From Aliiglaciecola sp. LCG003 (GTDB lineage: Bacteria; Pseudomonadota; Gammaproteobacteria; Enterobacterales; Alteromonadaceae), in contig NZ_CP128185.1 in the NCBI RefSeq assembly GCF_030316135.1, forward strand, positions 1,860,001 through 1,924,000: a stretch of 64,000 bases of DNA, written 5' to 3'. This document shows, piece after piece, positions 9,188 through 20,016 of this stretch. The notes beneath the pieces were generated by a model, which was given only the letters and a program-made list of their open reading frames with translations, was not told the origin of the DNA and made no database searches. Numbering within the stretch: position 1 is the stretch's first letter; each line of letters begins with the position of its first letter. The translations under genes and the position numbers were made by a program.

Positions 9188-9324
9188 GGCCGGTCCTTTT
9201 TAGTGAATTACAACGGTCGCATTGATTGTCGCTATTATTGATCTATTTGTCGAATTTATCCTGTTTAACTAGTTTATTACTCGATACAGACAGGTCTGAA
9301 ATAGTTAGTTTTGTTTTAATCCCA

Positions 9325-10101
9325 CTAACGGGCTAAAAATTTGTTGATGGCTCTGGATGCGGCAAAAAAACCAAAGCTTGCGGTTACCGCAACTGAAGCA
9401 CCGAATCCAGAGTTGCAATCCAACTTCATGCTTTCTTGGTTATTAGGTTTATTATGACAAACGCTGCCATCAGTCTGCGGGTAGCGTAATTGCTCGGTTG
9501 AATAGACACATTCAACTGCAAACCGGCGTTTCGGGTTAGTACTGAAACTGTGAAAGCGACGCAACTGAGAGCGCAGTTTAGCGGCTAAGGGATCTTGTAT
9601 GGTTTTACTAAGATCACCTACTGTAATCAAGGTCGGGTCTATCTGGCCTCCTGCGCCCCCAGTGGTGATAATCTTAATTTTGTTACGCTTGCAATGGGCT
9701 ATCAAGGCGGCTTTAGCCACAACGCTGTCAATGGCATCAATAACATAATCCATTTGCGGCTGAATATATTCACCGACATTTTCTGCAGTGACGAAGTCTT
9801 CGATGCAATTGATTACACACTCAGGATTTATTTGCTTAATTCGTTGTGCCATCGCATCAACTTTGGACTCGCCCACGGTGCTATCCAAGGCGTGCAATTG
9901 ACGATTGATGTTGGTGGTACAAATATCATCCAAATCAATTAACGTGATCTGGCCAACAGCGGTCCGTGCTAAAGCTTCAGCAACCCAAGTGCCAACACCA
10001 CCAATACCCACAACACAAAAGTGTGCTTGACGTAACTTGTCGGTTTGCATCTGACCATACAATCGCTCAGTACCGCCAAAACGGTTTTTAATATTTGTCA
10101 T
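9325..10101 (-). CDS. tcdA: tRNA threonylcarbamoyladenosine dehydratase TcdA (CsdL)
   Basis: This E1-like ATP-dependent enzyme cyclises t6A37 of ANN-decoding tRNAs to ct6A. The 258-residue length fits. The nucleotide loop GIGGVGTWVAEALART is near residue 32, followed by LIDLDDICTTNINRQ, the adenylation signature of ThiF/MoeB/E1 proteins, and by DAIDSV and TTGGAGGQIDPT. A C-terminal hydrophobic helix (GASVAVTASFGFFAAS) is typical of TcdA. The gene is divergent from lhgO. Confidence 0.93.
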   Translation of the reverse strand: MTNIKNRFGGTERLYGQMQTDKLRQAHFCVVGIGGVGTWVAEALARTAVGQITLIDLDDICTTNINRQLHALDSTVGESKVDAMAQRIKQINPECVINCIEDFVTAENVGEYIQPQMDYVIDAIDSVVAKAALIAHCKRNKIKIITTGGAGGQIDPTLITVGDLSKTIQDPLAAKLRSQLRRFHSFSTNPKRRFAVECVYSTEQLRYPQTDGSVCHNKPNNQESMKLDCNSGFGASVAVTASFGFFAASRAINKFLAR

Positions 10102-10177
10102 ATAATTTGGATTGTGGCTTATAAAATTGCGCGAAGTATATCAATATAGGGTCACAAATCTATATGCAGTAGCACAG

Positions 10178-11380
10178 ATGCTAAATAAATATGACATTGC
10201 GGTAGTTGGGGCTGGTATTGTTGGTGCCGCCACTGCCTTGACTCTTAAAAGACGATACCCCAGCAAAAAGATCGTCTTACTTGAAAAAGAGCAGATGTGT
10301 GCACAGCATCAAACTGGGCGCAATTCAGGGGTGATTCACGCGGGGGTTTATTATCCCGCTGGTAGCCTGAAGGCCAAGCTGTGTAGGGAAGGCCTCACGC
10401 AAACTATCGAATTCTGCCAGCGCAATAACATCCCTTATCAGCAGTGTGGCAAACTGATCGTCGCAACGTCTGACTTAGAACAACACAGACTGCATGATTT
10501 GTATTCACGTTGTGTGGAAAATGATTTAAATCCGATTAGGTTGAGCCAACAGCAGTTAAAACAACATGAGCCTGACGTGAAGGGCAAGGAAGCGATTTTA
10601 ATTAAGCAAACTGGAATTACCGATTATTCTACAATTTGTCGAAGTTTAATTGATAGATTTCAGCAGTTGGGCGGGGGGGTGATGTATGGATTTAATCTGC
10701 GCAAAATTATACAACATACCAATAGTGTTGATCTGTTCGCCGCTAAGCAAATACTTAATACTGGCTTCTTGGTCAATTGCACTGGATTGATGACTGACAG
10801 GGTCGCGAAAGCTTTTGGGTTAGAGCTGGATTTTAAGATCATTCCCTTTAAAGGCGAATATTTTCGCTTACCGAAAAAATACAATGATACATTTAAGCAC
10901 TTAATCTACCCCGTTCCCGATCCCAATTTACCCTTTTTGGGAGTACATTTGACTAAAATGATCGATGGTAGCGTGACGGTTGGGCCAAATGCCGTGCTAG
11001 CTATGGCGCGAGAAGGATATAGCAAAACCGCATTCAACCTAAAGGATTTTACCGATACCCTTAGCTTTGCAGGTTTCTGGCGATTGTTATCCCAGCACAA
11101 GACTAGTGTGATTGATGAGTTAAAAAATTCATGGTCTAAACAGGGCTATTTGAATCAAGTACATAAATATTGTGAGCAAATTCTCATAGACGAATTATTA
11201 CCTTTTCGAAGTGGAGTAAGGGCGCAAGCAGTGGACAATAATGGTGAAATGATCCACGATTTTAAATTTGCCAGCAGTGAGTTGAGTTTCCATGTTTGCA
11301 ACGCCCCTTCACCTGCAGCTACCTCAGCATTGCCAATAGCTGAAGAAATTGTGCGCAATATTGCGCAAAAGCTTGAATAA
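10178..11380 (+). CDS. lhgO: L-2-hydroxyglutarate oxidase/dehydrogenase LhgO
   Basis: This FAD enzyme oxidises L-2-hydroxyglutarate to 2-oxoglutarate and passes electrons to the quinone pool. The Rossmann motif VVGAGIVGAATALTL lies at the N-terminus and GRNSGVIHAGVYY is the strongly conserved LhgO segment. The frame is open from a TTG at 10112, but the ATG at 10178 puts the FAD motif in its usual place and gives 400 residues, as in E. coli LhgO. The ribosome site is weak for either start. Its product feeds the TCA cycle encoded downstream, though adjacency may be chance. Confidence 0.9.
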   Translation: MLNKYDIAVVGAGIVGAATALTLKRRYPSKKIVLLEKEQMCAQHQTGRNSGVIHAGVYYPAGSLKAKLCREGLTQTIEFCQRNNIPYQQCGKLIVATSDLEQHRLHDLYSRCVENDLNPIRLSQQQLKQHEPDVKGKEAILIKQTGITDYSTICRSLIDRFQQLGGGVMYGFNLRKIIQHTNSVDLFAAKQILNTGFLVNCTGLMTDRVAKAFGLELDFKIIPFKGEYFRLPKKYNDTFKHLIYPVPDPNLPFLGVHLTKMIDGSVTVGPNAVLAMAREGYSKTAFNLKDFTDTLSFAGFWRLLSQHKTSVIDELKNSWSKQGYLNQVHKYCEQILIDELLPFRSGVRAQAVDNNGEMIHDFKFASSELSFHVCNAPSPAATSALPIAEEIVRNIAQKLE

Positions 11381-11517
11381 ACCAAAATCTAAGGCAAATT
11401 AAGCGTTTAAATGCATTCAATGATTGAATAGTAGTAAAAGCTTTTATAGCATTCGCACATCGAGTTAAGACGCGGAAGTCAATGATTGTCAGTCCGTTCA
11501 AAAATAAAGGAATTTTA

Positions 11518-12948
11518 ATGAAACCAGTTATATTAGCCGGTGGCTCGGGTAGTCGTTTGTGGCCAAAATCTCGCGCCGCATTGCCCAAACAGTTCTTATC
11601 CTTAACCGAAGAGCAAACCATGTTGCAAAGCACCGTGAGTCGATTGGATGGTTTAGATGTTGAACCTGCTATTTTTATATGCAATGAAGCCCATCGCTTT
11701 TTAGTGGCTGAACAGCTGCGCCAACAAGGCCGTCAGCATGGCGGCATCTTACTCGAACCTATGGGCAGAAACACGGCTCCGGCTATTGCTTTAGCCGCCT
11801 TGCATGCGCAATTAAATGGTGAGGATCCAGTCTTACTAGTGCTGGCTGCGGATCATTTAATTAAGGATCAACGTGCTTTTCATAAAGCGATTGCCCATGC
11901 TAATGCCCTAGCATTGTCAGGAAAACTCGTCACCTTTGGGATCGTGCCTGACAGTCCTCATACTGGCTATGGTTATATTCGCCGAGGTGAGCAGCTCAAT
12001 CAAGCTGAGACGGGCTTTGCGGTTTCGCAATTTGTTGAGAAGCCTGACGCAGATACAGCCAAAAAATATATCGATAACGGCGATTATTTTTGGAACAGCG
12101 GTATGTTCATGTTCAAAGCATCCCGCTATTTACAAGAATTAGAAAAATTTGCCCCCAAGATGCTCGAAATCTGTAAACAAGCCATCTCTACCGAAGCCAA
12201 AGACTTGGATTTTGTCAGAATCGATTCCGCTATCTTTGCCACTTGCCCAGATGATTCGGTTGATTACGCGGTGATGGAAAAAACCGACGATGCCGCTATG
12301 GTGCCCTTAAATGCGGGTTGGAATGATGTCGGTAGCTGGTCTTCATTGTGGGAAACAGCAGATAAAAAAGATAGTCAGGGAAATGTCACTGTCGGTGATG
12401 TGATGTTAGCTGATGTGCGTAACAGTTATGTTAATTCTGAGCAGCGCTTAATTGCAGTAGTCGGCTTAGATGATGTGGTAGTGGTTGAGACCAAAGATGC
12501 GATTTTGGTAGCCAATAAAAACAAAGTCCAAGATATCAAAACCATAGTTAATAGCCTAAAACAGCAACATCGACCAGAATTCGAATTCCACCGCGAGGTT
12601 TTTCGTCCTTGGGGAAGTTATGATTCTATCGATAACGGCCAACGTTTTCAGGTTAAGCGCATAACCGTTAATGCCGGTGAAAAATTGTCGGTGCAAATGC
12701 ATCATCATCGTGCAGAGCATTGGATCGTTGTCTCGGGAACCGCAAAGGTCACTAATGGCGACAAAACCTTCTTAGTTACTGAAAATGAATCAACCTATAT
12801 TCCTATCGGCGTGGTTCATGCTTTGGAGAATCCAGGCAAATTACCGCTAGAGTTGATTGAAGTTCAATCTGGTAGTTATTTGGGCGAAGACGATATCGTA
12901 AGATTTTCTGACCGCTATGGCCGTAGCCAAGACAAGAAGGGCAAGTAA
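11518..12948 (+). CDS. manC: Mannose-1-phosphate guanylyltransferase / mannose-6-phosphate isomerase
   Basis: This bifunctional type II PMI-GMP enzyme (ManC/CpsB/AlgA) makes GDP-mannose. The N-terminal nucleotidyltransferase domain has the signature [25 protein letters not shown] follows. The C-terminal cupin isomerase domain has [11 protein letters not shown] and the metal site [15 protein letters not shown]. The ATG at 11518 with AAAGGA at a 6-base spacing is preferred over the in-frame ATG at 11482; it gives 476 residues. The phosphomannomutase gene begins directly after its stop codon, so both are one transcript. Confidence 0.95.
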   Translation: MKPVILAGGSGSRLWPKSRAALPKQFLSLTEEQTMLQSTVSRLDGLDVEPAIFICNEAHRFLVAEQLRQQGRQHGGILLEPMGRNTAPAIALAALHAQLNGEDPVLLVLAADHLIKDQRAFHKAIAHANALALSGKLVTFGIVPDSPHTGYGYIRRGEQLNQAETGFAVSQFVEKPDADTAKKYIDNGDYFWNSGMFMFKASRYLQELEKFAPKMLEICKQAISTEAKDLDFVRIDSAIFATCPDDSVDYAVMEKTDDAAMVPLNAGWNDVGSWSSLWETADKKDSQGNVTVGDVMLADVRNSYVNSEQRLIAVVGLDDVVVVETKDAILVANKNKVQDIKTIVNSLKQQHRPEFEFHREVFRPWGSYDSIDNGQRFQVKRITVNAGEKLSVQMHHHRAEHWIVVSGTAKVTNGDKTFLVTENESTYIPIGVVHALENPGKLPLELIEVQSGSYLGEDDIVRFSDRYGRSQDKKGK

Positions 12949-14397
12949 ATGCAGATCAGTTGTTTCAAAGCTTATGATATACGCGGAAAATTAATCGAAC
13001 AATTAGATGAAAATGTCGCGTATCGCATTGGCCGCGCCTATGCACAATTTTTAAACGCTAAGCGTGTTGTTGTTGGCGGCGATGTACGCCATACCTCTGC
13101 ACCGTTGAAGCTGGCGTTAAGCGCTGGTTTGATAGACGGTGGTGCCGAAGTCATTGACTTGGGAATGACAGGTACAGAAGAAATATACTTCGCTACCAAA
13201 CACTTAGGTGTTGATGGTGGTATCGAAGTGACTGCTAGTCATAATCCAATTGATTACAACGGCATGAAACTGGTTAAGGCCGGCTCCCGACCCATCAGTG
13301 GTGACACCGGGTTGTTTGCAATTAAAGATATTGCCGAGCAATTCGAACAGTCTGACGTTGATGCACGCTTAGCATTTTACGCTGAAAAAATTGCTTCAGA
13401 TGAAGCATTTCTTAAAGGGCAGGGCAGTGTCACTGTGGCTAAATTGGCTGATACAGGCCACTACACCATTAAGTCTTGCATGCCAGCATATGTTGAACAT
13501 ATGTTATCTTACGTGGACTTGGCCAAATTTAAGCCACTCAAATTAGTGGTCAATGCTGGTAATGGTGCTGCAGGAGATGCGCTTGATGCAATTGAACAGC
13601 AACTGATTGCCCATGGTATCCCGATAGAAATTATTAAAGTGCATCATCAAGCCAATGGCGACTTCCCACATGGTATTCCGAATCCATTGCTACCGGAGAG
13701 CCGCGCGGACACGGCTAATGCTGTGATCAATAATAAGGCTCATATGGGAATTGCTTGGGATGGTGATTTTGACCGGTGTTTCTTGTTTGATGAAAAAGGC
13801 GATTTTGTTGAAGGTTATTATATTGTCGGCCTGCTGGCCAAAGCCTTTTTAGATAAAGATAGCAACAGTAAGATCATTTACGACCCCAGAGTTTACTGGA
13901 ATACTGAAGATATCGTGCAAGCTGGCGGTGGTACACCGATAAAAAGTAAAACCGGCCATGCGTTTATCAAAGAGCGGATGCGCGCTGAGGATGCCGTATA
14001 TGGCGGTGAAATGAGTGCTCACCATTATTTCCGTGATTTCGCATATTGCGATTCTGGCATGATCCCTTGGTTGTTGGTGGCTGAGTTACTCTGTACTTCT
14101 GGCCGATCTTTGTCTGAGCTGGTGAAACAGCGTATTGCAGCGTTTCCCTCTTCTGGTGAAATAAATAGTTTGCTGAGTGATGCGGATGCCGCTTTGAAAA
14201 GAGTTATCGACGCATATCAACCTCACGCCAGCGTGATCGATAATACCGATGGCGTAGGCTTAGAGTTTGGTAATTGGCGCTTTAATTTGCGTAAATCAAA
14301 CACCGAACCTGTTATTCGTCTTAATGTGGAGTCTCGTGGAGATATCCCCTTGATGGAGCAGAAAACCAAAGAGCTGCTAGATCTTATCCGCGCTTAA
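12949..14397 (+). CDS. manB: Phosphomannomutase
   Basis: This enzyme interconverts mannose-6-phosphate and mannose-1-phosphate, the substrate of the preceding enzyme. It has the alpha-D-phosphohexomutase motifs in order: the phosphoserine loop TASHNP, the metal loop DGDFDR, the sugar loop GGEMSAHH and the phosphate loop RKSNTEP. At 482 residues it is of the CpsG/ManB size. Its ATG abuts the manC stop (TAAATG), and an AGAAGGG ribosome site lies inside the end of manC. The pair supplies GDP-mannose for surface polysaccharide; no transferase cluster is adjacent. Confidence 0.93.
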   Translation: MQISCFKAYDIRGKLIEQLDENVAYRIGRAYAQFLNAKRVVVGGDVRHTSAPLKLALSAGLIDGGAEVIDLGMTGTEEIYFATKHLGVDGGIEVTASHNPIDYNGMKLVKAGSRPISGDTGLFAIKDIAEQFEQSDVDARLAFYAEKIASDEAFLKGQGSVTVAKLADTGHYTIKSCMPAYVEHMLSYVDLAKFKPLKLVVNAGNGAAGDALDAIEQQLIAHGIPIEIIKVHHQANGDFPHGIPNPLLPESRADTANAVINNKAHMGIAWDGDFDRCFLFDEKGDFVEGYYIVGLLAKAFLDKDSNSKIIYDPRVYWNTEDIVQAGGGTPIKSKTGHAFIKERMRAEDAVYGGEMSAHHYFRDFAYCDSGMIPWLLVAELLCTSGRSLSELVKQRIAAFPSSGEINSLLSDADAALKRVIDAYQPHASVIDNTDGVGLEFGNWRFNLRKSNTEPVIRLNVESRGDIPLMEQKTKELLDLIRA

Positions 14398-14404
14398 CTA
14401 AATC

Positions 14405-14438
14405 AAGTAGCAGTCAGCTTTTGAGTTGATTGCTACTT
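14405..14438. terminator. Hairpin between convergent manB and DUF3429 gene
   Basis: A 12-bp stem with one G-T pair (AAGTAGCAGTCA / TGATTGCTACTT) and a 10-base loop lies between two convergent stop codons. No T-run follows, so the terminator call rests on position and stem strength. Confidence 0.5.
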
Positions 14439-14462
14439 AGCTCAAGTTCTGCGGCCAGCAGC

Positions 14463-14894
14463 TTAGAAACCAGTATAAAGCAGCCAAATCATCATCAAAT
14501 GCCCACCCATACTGATGGCAGTTAAGCGTATTCGTAATGAGCGATACCAAACTTGCTGATCCATTACACTAAATTCGTAAATCAACACCAGTAGATAGCA
14601 ACACAGTAGTACCCAAAGTACATTCATTGCCGGTAGTAATGCTAGGGCAAACCAGCCGATTAGACTCGGTAGCATGGCAATGTACAACTGTGAGCTAGAT
14701 TTATCGAAACGGATTGCATCCTGCCACAATACACCGCCAAGAAATGACAAAATGATGACGGAGTATTGGTTGAAGAAGCTCACTCCTTCGAAGAAGGATA
14801 CTGTGCCCCAAACGGTCAAAAAAGGCAGTAATATAAATGGGATGAGTCCGGCATATCCGAGAATTTGACAGTGGATGGCTTTATTCATATGCAA
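14463..14894 (-). CDS. DUF3429 integral membrane protein
   Basis: The 143-residue protein has four to five hydrophobic helices and the family features LGYAGLIPF near the N-terminus and SFLGGVLWQ in the middle. DUF3429 proteins are small bacterial membrane proteins of unknown function. Start may be the ATG at 14894 or the in-frame ATG at 14888. It follows gltA on the same strand with the gltA terminator in between, so it may be expressed by read-through or its own promoter. Confidence 0.75.
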   Translation of the reverse strand: MHMNKAIHCQILGYAGLIPFILLPFLTVWGTVSFFEGVSFFNQYSVIILSFLGGVLWQDAIRFDKSSSQLYIAMLPSLIGWFALALLPAMNVLWVLLCCYLLVLIYEFSVMDQQVWYRSLRIRLTAISMGGHLMMIWLLYTGF

Positions 14895-14903
14895 CGTCCA
14901 ACG

Positions 14904-14932
14904 AAAAAAATAGCGCCATTTGGCGCTATTTT
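14904..14932 (-). terminator. Rho-independent terminator of gltA
   Basis: Read on the - strand, the stem AAAATAGCGCCA / TGGCGCTATTTT with a 2-base spacer is followed by seven T. It begins about 20 bases after the gltA stop and ends just before the DUF3429 start. Confidence 0.85.
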
Positions 14933-14950
14933 AGTGAGTGATATTAAAAA

Positions 14951-16231
14951 TTACTTTTTAATAGGGGTATATTTACGTTGTACTTCACCCGTATATAATT
15001 GACGAGGACGACCGATTTTTTGACCGGGCTGGCTCAACATTTCATGCCAATGAGAAACCCAACCTACGGTTCTTGCCAAAGCAAAAATACAGGTAAACAT
15101 ATTGGTTGGAATACCAATTGCTTTGAGGATGATACCGGAATAAAAATCAACGTTCGGGAACAACTTCTTCTCAGCGAAGTAGGGGTCGCTCAACGCAATT
15201 CTTTCCAGTTCCATCGCTACATTTAGCAAAGGATCATCGATTTTTAGTTCTTCCAACACTTCATGACAACTTTCACGCATAACTGTTGCACGAGGATCAA
15301 AGTTTTTATAAACCCTATGACCAAAACCCATTAAACGGAAAGGGTCGTTCTTGTCTTTAGCACGAGCGATAAATTCAGGTATACGGTCTACTGAACCGAT
15401 CTCTTGTAGCATGTTTAGACATGCTTCATTTGCGCCACCATGGGCTGGTCCCCACAATGAGGCAACACCTGCAGCGATACATGCATAAGGGTTAGCACCT
15501 GAAGAACCAGCTAAACGCACGGTGGAAGTTGAAGCGTTTTGCTCGTGATCGGCATGCAGTGTGAAAATTCTATCCATTGCTCTGGACACTGCAGGGCTGA
15601 GCACATAATCCTCTGCAGGAACAGAGAACATCATATTTAAGAAGTTTTCTGCATAGCTAAGGTTATTCTTAGGATAAACAAAAGGTTGTCCAACACTGTA
15701 TTTGTAACACATTGCCACTAGAGTGGGCATTTTAGCCACTAAGCGGTATGCACTGCGCAGACGTTGTTCCGGATCTGAAATATCTAAATCATCATGATAA
15801 AAACTTGCTAACGCACCCACTGTTCCGCATAGCATTGCCATCGGATGAGCATCGCGTCTAAAGCCCCTAAAGAAGTTAGTTACTTGATCATGGACCAAAG
15901 TGTGGTGGGTGATAGTATTTTTAAAATCTGCATACTCTTCAGACGTCGGCGTTTTGTCGTGTAATAACATGTAGCACACTTCAATATAATCAGCATCACG
16001 GGCTAATTCTTCGATAGAGTAACCACGATGTAATAACACACCCTTAGCGCCATCAATGAAGGTAATGGATGATTCGCATGAACCAGTAGCCATAAAACCA
16101 GGGTCAAAAGTAAAATAACCATGCGCACCTAAAGAACGAACATCAATTACATCGTTCCCAGCAGTACCCGATAAAATCGGAAGCTCTACTTCTTTATCAC
16201 CTACTTTTAAAATGGCTTTCTGTTCTGCCAT
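14951..16231 (-). CDS. gltA: Citrate synthase (type II hexameric form)
   Basis: This enzyme condenses acetyl-CoA and oxaloacetate to citrate, the TCA entry step. The 426 residues match E. coli GltA. The catalytic region shows HGGANE (active-site His) and MGFGHRVYK (second His); [10 protein letters not shown] holds the catalytic Asp. The N-terminal domain with [13 protein letters not shown] is typical of the NADH-sensitive gram-negative enzyme. It is transcribed away from sdhC across a 400-base regulatory region, the usual gammaproteobacterial arrangement. Confidence 0.97.
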   Translation of the reverse strand: MAEQKAILKVGDKEVELPILSGTAGNDVIDVRSLGAHGYFTFDPGFMATGSCESSITFIDGAKGVLLHRGYSIEELARDADYIEVCYMLLHDKTPTSEEYADFKNTITHHTLVHDQVTNFFRGFRRDAHPMAMLCGTVGALASFYHDDLDISDPEQRLRSAYRLVAKMPTLVAMCYKYSVGQPFVYPKNNLSYAENFLNMMFSVPAEDYVLSPAVSRAMDRIFTLHADHEQNASTSTVRLAGSSGANPYACIAAGVASLWGPAHGGANEACLNMLQEIGSVDRIPEFIARAKDKNDPFRLMGFGHRVYKNFDPRATVMRESCHEVLEELKIDDPLLNVAMELERIALSDPYFAEKKLFPNVDFYSGIILKAIGIPTNMFTCIFALARTVGWVSHWHEMLSQPGQKIGRPRQLYTGEVQRKYTPIKK

Positions 16232-16633
16232 AAGATGTTCTCCTCAGACTAGTTCTGTAGACGTTAAATGAATATATTTTCAACGACCTTGAAAAAAAGT
16301 GTCGCTATTTGTACTTATAAAGTCACATTAAGTCAATTTTAATGCGTGAATGGTTAATATATATTCTGATGATGGACCAATAGTATACGATGTAAACATT
16401 AACTTTGGTTCATAACACTTTAATAAAGAACAAAAATTGTAATTAATCAAAACGCTGGATATACTTTGATGCATTAAATGCGCTGAAAATGCTTAATTGT
16501 TAAAGGTTTAACGTTTTATTAACAATACTTTAACCTTAGAGCCGTTTTGAACAGAAAATGTCATTTAATGGATTAAAGGTAAATCCTTTAGTTTTTAAAT
16601 ATAATATCCCTACGATGATTACAGGCACATAAA
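16232..16633. promoter_or_regulatory. Divergent gltA / sdhC promoter region with ArcA-like site
   Basis: About 400 A/T-rich bases hold both promoters. At 16505-16535 the - strand reads three GTTAA-type units (GTTAAA, GTTAAT, GTTAAA) starting exactly 11 bases apart. ArcA is known to bind GTTAA direct repeats spaced 11 bp and to repress sdh and gltA under low oxygen, so this is a good candidate ArcA site. It lies about 100 bases before the sdhC start. The individual -35/-10 boxes are not clear to me. Confidence 0.6.
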
Positions 16634-17008
16634 GTGAAAAAACAAAGACCAGTAAATCTACAACTCAATACAATTAGCTTTCCTCCATCAGCCATTGTTT
16701 CCATTTTACATAGAGTCACCGGCGTTGCTATGTTCTTCGCGATGATTTTTGTGATCTGGGCATGGGCTGTTTCAGTATCATCCAGTGAAGGATTCGCGCT
16801 GGTAACCGACGTCATGTCAGGCCCTCTTGGAAAATTTGTTGCTATAGGCACCATTTCCGCCCTTACCTATCACATCCTTGGCGGCATCAGGCATGTCATT
16901 ATGGATATGGGACATTGGGAAGAGCTTGAATCAGGTGACATCAGTGCAAAAGCGACAATCGGATTGTGGTTGGTATTAACCGTGGTAGTAGGGGTAGCAT
17001 TATGGTAA
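16634..17008 (+). CDS. sdhC: Succinate dehydrogenase cytochrome b556 subunit SdhC
   Basis: This membrane anchor of complex II has 124 residues and three membrane helices. The quinone-site motif SILHRVTG (S23, R27) and the haem b ligand H80 in YHILGGIRHVIMDMG are both present. It starts at GTG. The next gene overlaps by 7 bases. It opens the sdhCDAB-suc block. Confidence 0.96.
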   Translation: MKKQRPVNLQLNTISFPPSAIVSILHRVTGVAMFFAMIFVIWAWAVSVSSSEGFALVTDVMSGPLGKFVAIGTISALTYHILGGIRHVIMDMGHWEELESGDISAKATIGLWLVLTVVVGVALW

Positions 17009-17352
17009 CAAATCAAGCAAGTTTAAAACGTAATGGTGTGCAGGACTTTGTCACCTTGCGAGCAACAGCGTTGCTCATCACCTTATTCTCTTTTTACATG
17101 ATGTACTTTTTCATCTCCACGCCTACGGTAACATTCGAAGTATGGCAAGATCTGTTTTCAGGTATGTTTATGAAGGTGTTTACCTTAGCGACTCTGATCG
17201 CGGTGATGTTTCATGTACGTATTGGTTTGTGGCAGATATTAACAGATTACGTTAAAGCGCCAGGATTACGGGCAACGTTGCAATATGTACTTAACATTAT
17301 TGCCTTTGTATATGTTGCGGTAGGTTTATTTGTTTTGTGGGGTGTTAAGTGA
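17002..17352 (+). CDS. sdhD: Succinate dehydrogenase membrane anchor SdhD
   Basis: The 116-residue second anchor of complex II has three helices. H71 (haem), D82 and Y83 (quinone site) sit in [16 protein letters not shown] at the same numbers as in E. coli when the ATG at 17002 is used, which settles the start against the longer frame from 16966. It overlaps sdhC by 7 bases and sdhA by 4. Confidence 0.95.
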   Translation: MVTNQASLKRNGVQDFVTLRATALLITLFSFYMMYFFISTPTVTFEVWQDLFSGMFMKVFTLATLIAVMFHVRIGLWQILTDYVKAPGLRATLQYVLNIIAFVYVAVGLFVLWGVK

Positions 17353-19118
17353 GTATTCCAGTTCATGAGTTCGATGCAGTCGTTGTTGGCGCAGGTGGTG
17401 CAGGTATGCGCGCCGCACTACAAATTTCTCAATCAGGCAAATCTTGTGCATTGTTGTCTAAAGTTTTTCCCACTCGCTCTCACACTGTTTCTGCACAAGG
17501 CGGGATCACTGTTGCTTTAGGGAATGCCCATGAAGATAACTGGGAATGGCATATGTATGACACCGTTAAGGGCTCTGATTACATCGGCGACCAAGACGCT
17601 ATTGAATATATGTGCAAAACCGGTCCAGAAGCCATTATTGAAATGGAGAACATGGGATTACCATTTTCACGTTTCGAAAACGGAAAAATTTACCAACGTC
17701 CTTTCGGTGGTCAATCGCAGAATTTCGGCGGAGAGCAGGGTGCTCGTACTGCAGCAGCAGCTGATAGAACAGGTCATGCGTTATTACATTTGCTTTATCA
17801 GCAAAATGTTAAAAACAAAACTAAAGTATTCAGTGAATGGTATGCACTAGATTTGGTCAAGAACCAAGACGGTGATGTAGTTGGTTGTACCGCTATTGAT
17901 ATTGAATCTGGTGAAGTGGTTTACTTTAAATCTAAAGCCGTGGTTTTAGCCACTGGTGGTGCTGGTCGCATCTACGCGTCAACTACCAATGCCCACATTA
18001 ACACCGGTGACGGTGTAGGCATGGCATTACGTGCAGGTGTTCCTGTACAAGACATGGAAATGTGGCAGTTCCACCCAACTGGTATCGCTGGTGCAGGTAC
18101 CTTGGTCACTGAAGGTTGCCGTGGCGAAGGTGGTTACTTGTTGAATAAAGACGGTGAGCGCTTCATGGAACGTTATGCGCCTAATGCTAAAGATTTGGCC
18201 GGTCGTGACGTAGTCGCACGCTCTATGATGACAGAAATTCGAGAAGGTCGCGGTTGTGAAGGCCCTTGGGGAGTGCACCTTAAACTCAAATTAGATCATC
18301 TGGGTAAAGACGTACTTGAATCTCGTCTACCAGGTATTCTTGAATTGTCTCGCACTTTTGCACACGTTGACCCTGTTAAAGAGCCGATCCCAGTTATTCC
18401 AACCTGTCACTATATGATGGGGGGGATTCCGACTAACGTAGACGGTCAAGCGCTCAGCATAGACAAAGATGGCAAAGAGAAGCCTATTCCTGGATTATTT
18501 GCCTGCGGTGAAATCGCTTGCGTCTCTGTGCATGGGGCAAACCGTCTAGGCGGCAACTCGCTACTTGACCTTGTAGTATTTGGCAGAGCGACTGGCTTAC
18601 ATTTGGGCAAAGCAATCGATCAAATTGAATCCCGTGAAGCCTCTCAAACTGAAGTAGATGAAGCACTAGTGCGCTTTAATCGTTGGGAAGGTTCCACTGC
18701 TGGTAAAGGTGAAGACCCAGTCCAAATCAAGAAAGACCTACAAAAATGCATGCAGCTAAACTTCTCAGTATTCAGAGAAGGTGAAGCTATGGCAGAAGGT
18801 TTGGCTGAACTGAAAGAAATCCGTGAGCGTTTACAAAATGCCCGTCTAGATGATAAGAGCAGTGATTTCAATACTCAGCGTATTGAATGTCTAGAACTGG
18901 ATAACTTGATGGAAACGGCATTTAGTACAGCCGTCGCAGCCAACTTTAGAACTGAAAGCCGTGGTGCCCACAGTCGTTTTGACTTCCCTGATCGTGATGA
19001 TGCGAATTGGTTATGTCACTCAGTTTATTTACCTGAGTCTGAATCCATGCTGAAACGTGAGGTGAATATGTCACCTAAATTACGCGAAGCTTTCCCACCT
19101 AAAGCCAGAACTTATTAA
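17349..19118 (+). CDS. sdhA: Succinate dehydrogenase flavoprotein subunit SdhA
   Basis: SdhA oxidises succinate to fumarate and holds covalent FAD. The 589-residue protein (E. coli 588) has the FAD loop [14 protein letters not shown], the flavin-linkage His in [10 protein letters not shown], the substrate loop [21 protein letters not shown], and [19 protein letters not shown]. It starts with GTG overlapping the sdhD stop (GTGA), so translation is coupled. Confidence 0.98.
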   Translation: MSIPVHEFDAVVVGAGGAGMRAALQISQSGKSCALLSKVFPTRSHTVSAQGGITVALGNAHEDNWEWHMYDTVKGSDYIGDQDAIEYMCKTGPEAIIEMENMGLPFSRFENGKIYQRPFGGQSQNFGGEQGARTAAAADRTGHALLHLLYQQNVKNKTKVFSEWYALDLVKNQDGDVVGCTAIDIESGEVVYFKSKAVVLATGGAGRIYASTTNAHINTGDGVGMALRAGVPVQDMEMWQFHPTGIAGAGTLVTEGCRGEGGYLLNKDGERFMERYAPNAKDLAGRDVVARSMMTEIREGRGCEGPWGVHLKLKLDHLGKDVLESRLPGILELSRTFAHVDPVKEPIPVIPTCHYMMGGIPTNVDGQALSIDKDGKEKPIPGLFACGEIACVSVHGANRLGGNSLLDLVVFGRATGLHLGKAIDQIESREASQTEVDEALVRFNRWEGSTAGKGEDPVQIKKDLQKCMQLNFSVFREGEAMAEGLAELKEIRERLQNARLDDKSSDFNTQRIECLELDNLMETAFSTAVAANFRTESRGAHSRFDFPDRDDANWLCHSVYLPESESMLKREVNMSPKLREAFPPKARTY

Positions 19119-19132
19119 TTGGAGTAACGAAG

Positions 19133-19843
19133 ATGCAACTTAATTTTTCAGTATATCGTTACAACCCGGATGTTGATAACGCTCCTCGTATGCAAGAATA
19201 CAAGCTAGAGGTTGAAGAAGGGCAAGACATGATGGTGCTTGATGCACTGATTGCCCTGAAAGAACAAGATCCGACATTGTCATTTCGACGCTCATGCCGT
19301 GAAGGTGTGTGTGGCTCAGACGGTGTAAACATGAATGGTAAGAACGGCCTTGCCTGTATCACTCCTCTATCTGCTTTGGGTAAAGGAAAAATTACAGTAA
19401 GGCCTTTACCAGGTTTACCTGTTGTGCGTGATTTGGTTGTCGACATGAGTCAATTTTATACTCAGTATGAAAAAATCAAGCCGTTTCTAATCAATGATGA
19501 CAAGCAACCGCCTTCAAGAGAATTTTTACAGCTTCCTGAAGAAAGAGCTAAACTAGATGGTCTCTACGAGTGTATATTGTGTGCCTGTTGTTCTACATCT
19601 TGCCCATCATTTTGGTGGAACCCTGATAAGTTCATCGGTCCCGCAGGGCTATTGCATGCCTATCGTTTCTTAATCGACAGTCGTGATACAGCAACTGACG
19701 AGCGTTTGGCAGACTTAGATGATGCATTTAGTGTGTTCCGCTGCCACGGCATAATGAACTGTGTAAGTGTATGTCCTAAAGGTTTAAACCCGACAAAAGC
19801 GATTGGCCAGATTAAGTCAATGCTACTGCAACGGGCTGTTTAG
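19133..19843 (+). CDS. sdhB: Succinate dehydrogenase iron-sulfur subunit SdhB
   Basis: SdhB carries electrons from FAD to quinone. The 236 residues contain a 2Fe-2S ferredoxin domain (SCREGVCGSDG ... LAC), a 4Fe-4S group (CILCACCSTSCP) and a 3Fe-4S group (CHGIMNCVSVCPKG). A GGAGTAACG ribosome site precedes the ATG, 14 bases after sdhA. A strong hairpin terminator follows about 50 bases downstream. Confidence 0.98.
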   Translation: MQLNFSVYRYNPDVDNAPRMQEYKLEVEEGQDMMVLDALIALKEQDPTLSFRRSCREGVCGSDGVNMNGKNGLACITPLSALGKGKITVRPLPGLPVVRDLVVDMSQFYTQYEKIKPFLINDDKQPPSREFLQLPEERAKLDGLYECILCACCSTSCPSFWWNPDKFIGPAGLLHAYRFLIDSRDTATDERLADLDDAFSVFRCHGIMNCVSVCPKGLNPTKAIGQIKSMLLQRAV

Positions 19844-19890
19844 TATAGTTTCGATAAACATTTGTGTTTATCCTAAACCATTGTCTAAAT

Positions 19891-19918
19891 AGCCATCCTT
19901 TAAAGGATGGCTTTTTTG
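19891..19918 (+). terminator. Terminator or attenuator between sdhB and sucA
   Basis: A perfect 11-bp inverted repeat (AGCCATCCTTT / AAAGGATGGCT) followed by T6. The right arm, TTAAAGGATGGCT (19900-19912), is repeated at 19955-19967, so an alternative pairing with the left arm is possible. It probably sets the sdh/suc expression ratio rather than fully separating the operons. Confidence 0.75.
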
Positions 19919-20016
19919 CTTAAAAAAAGTAACGATTCGGTATAAAGTAGAAAGTTAAAGGATGGCTGTGTGTCACAGTCATTCAGTTGTTAGCCTTACT
20001 TGAACAAGGGACAATA

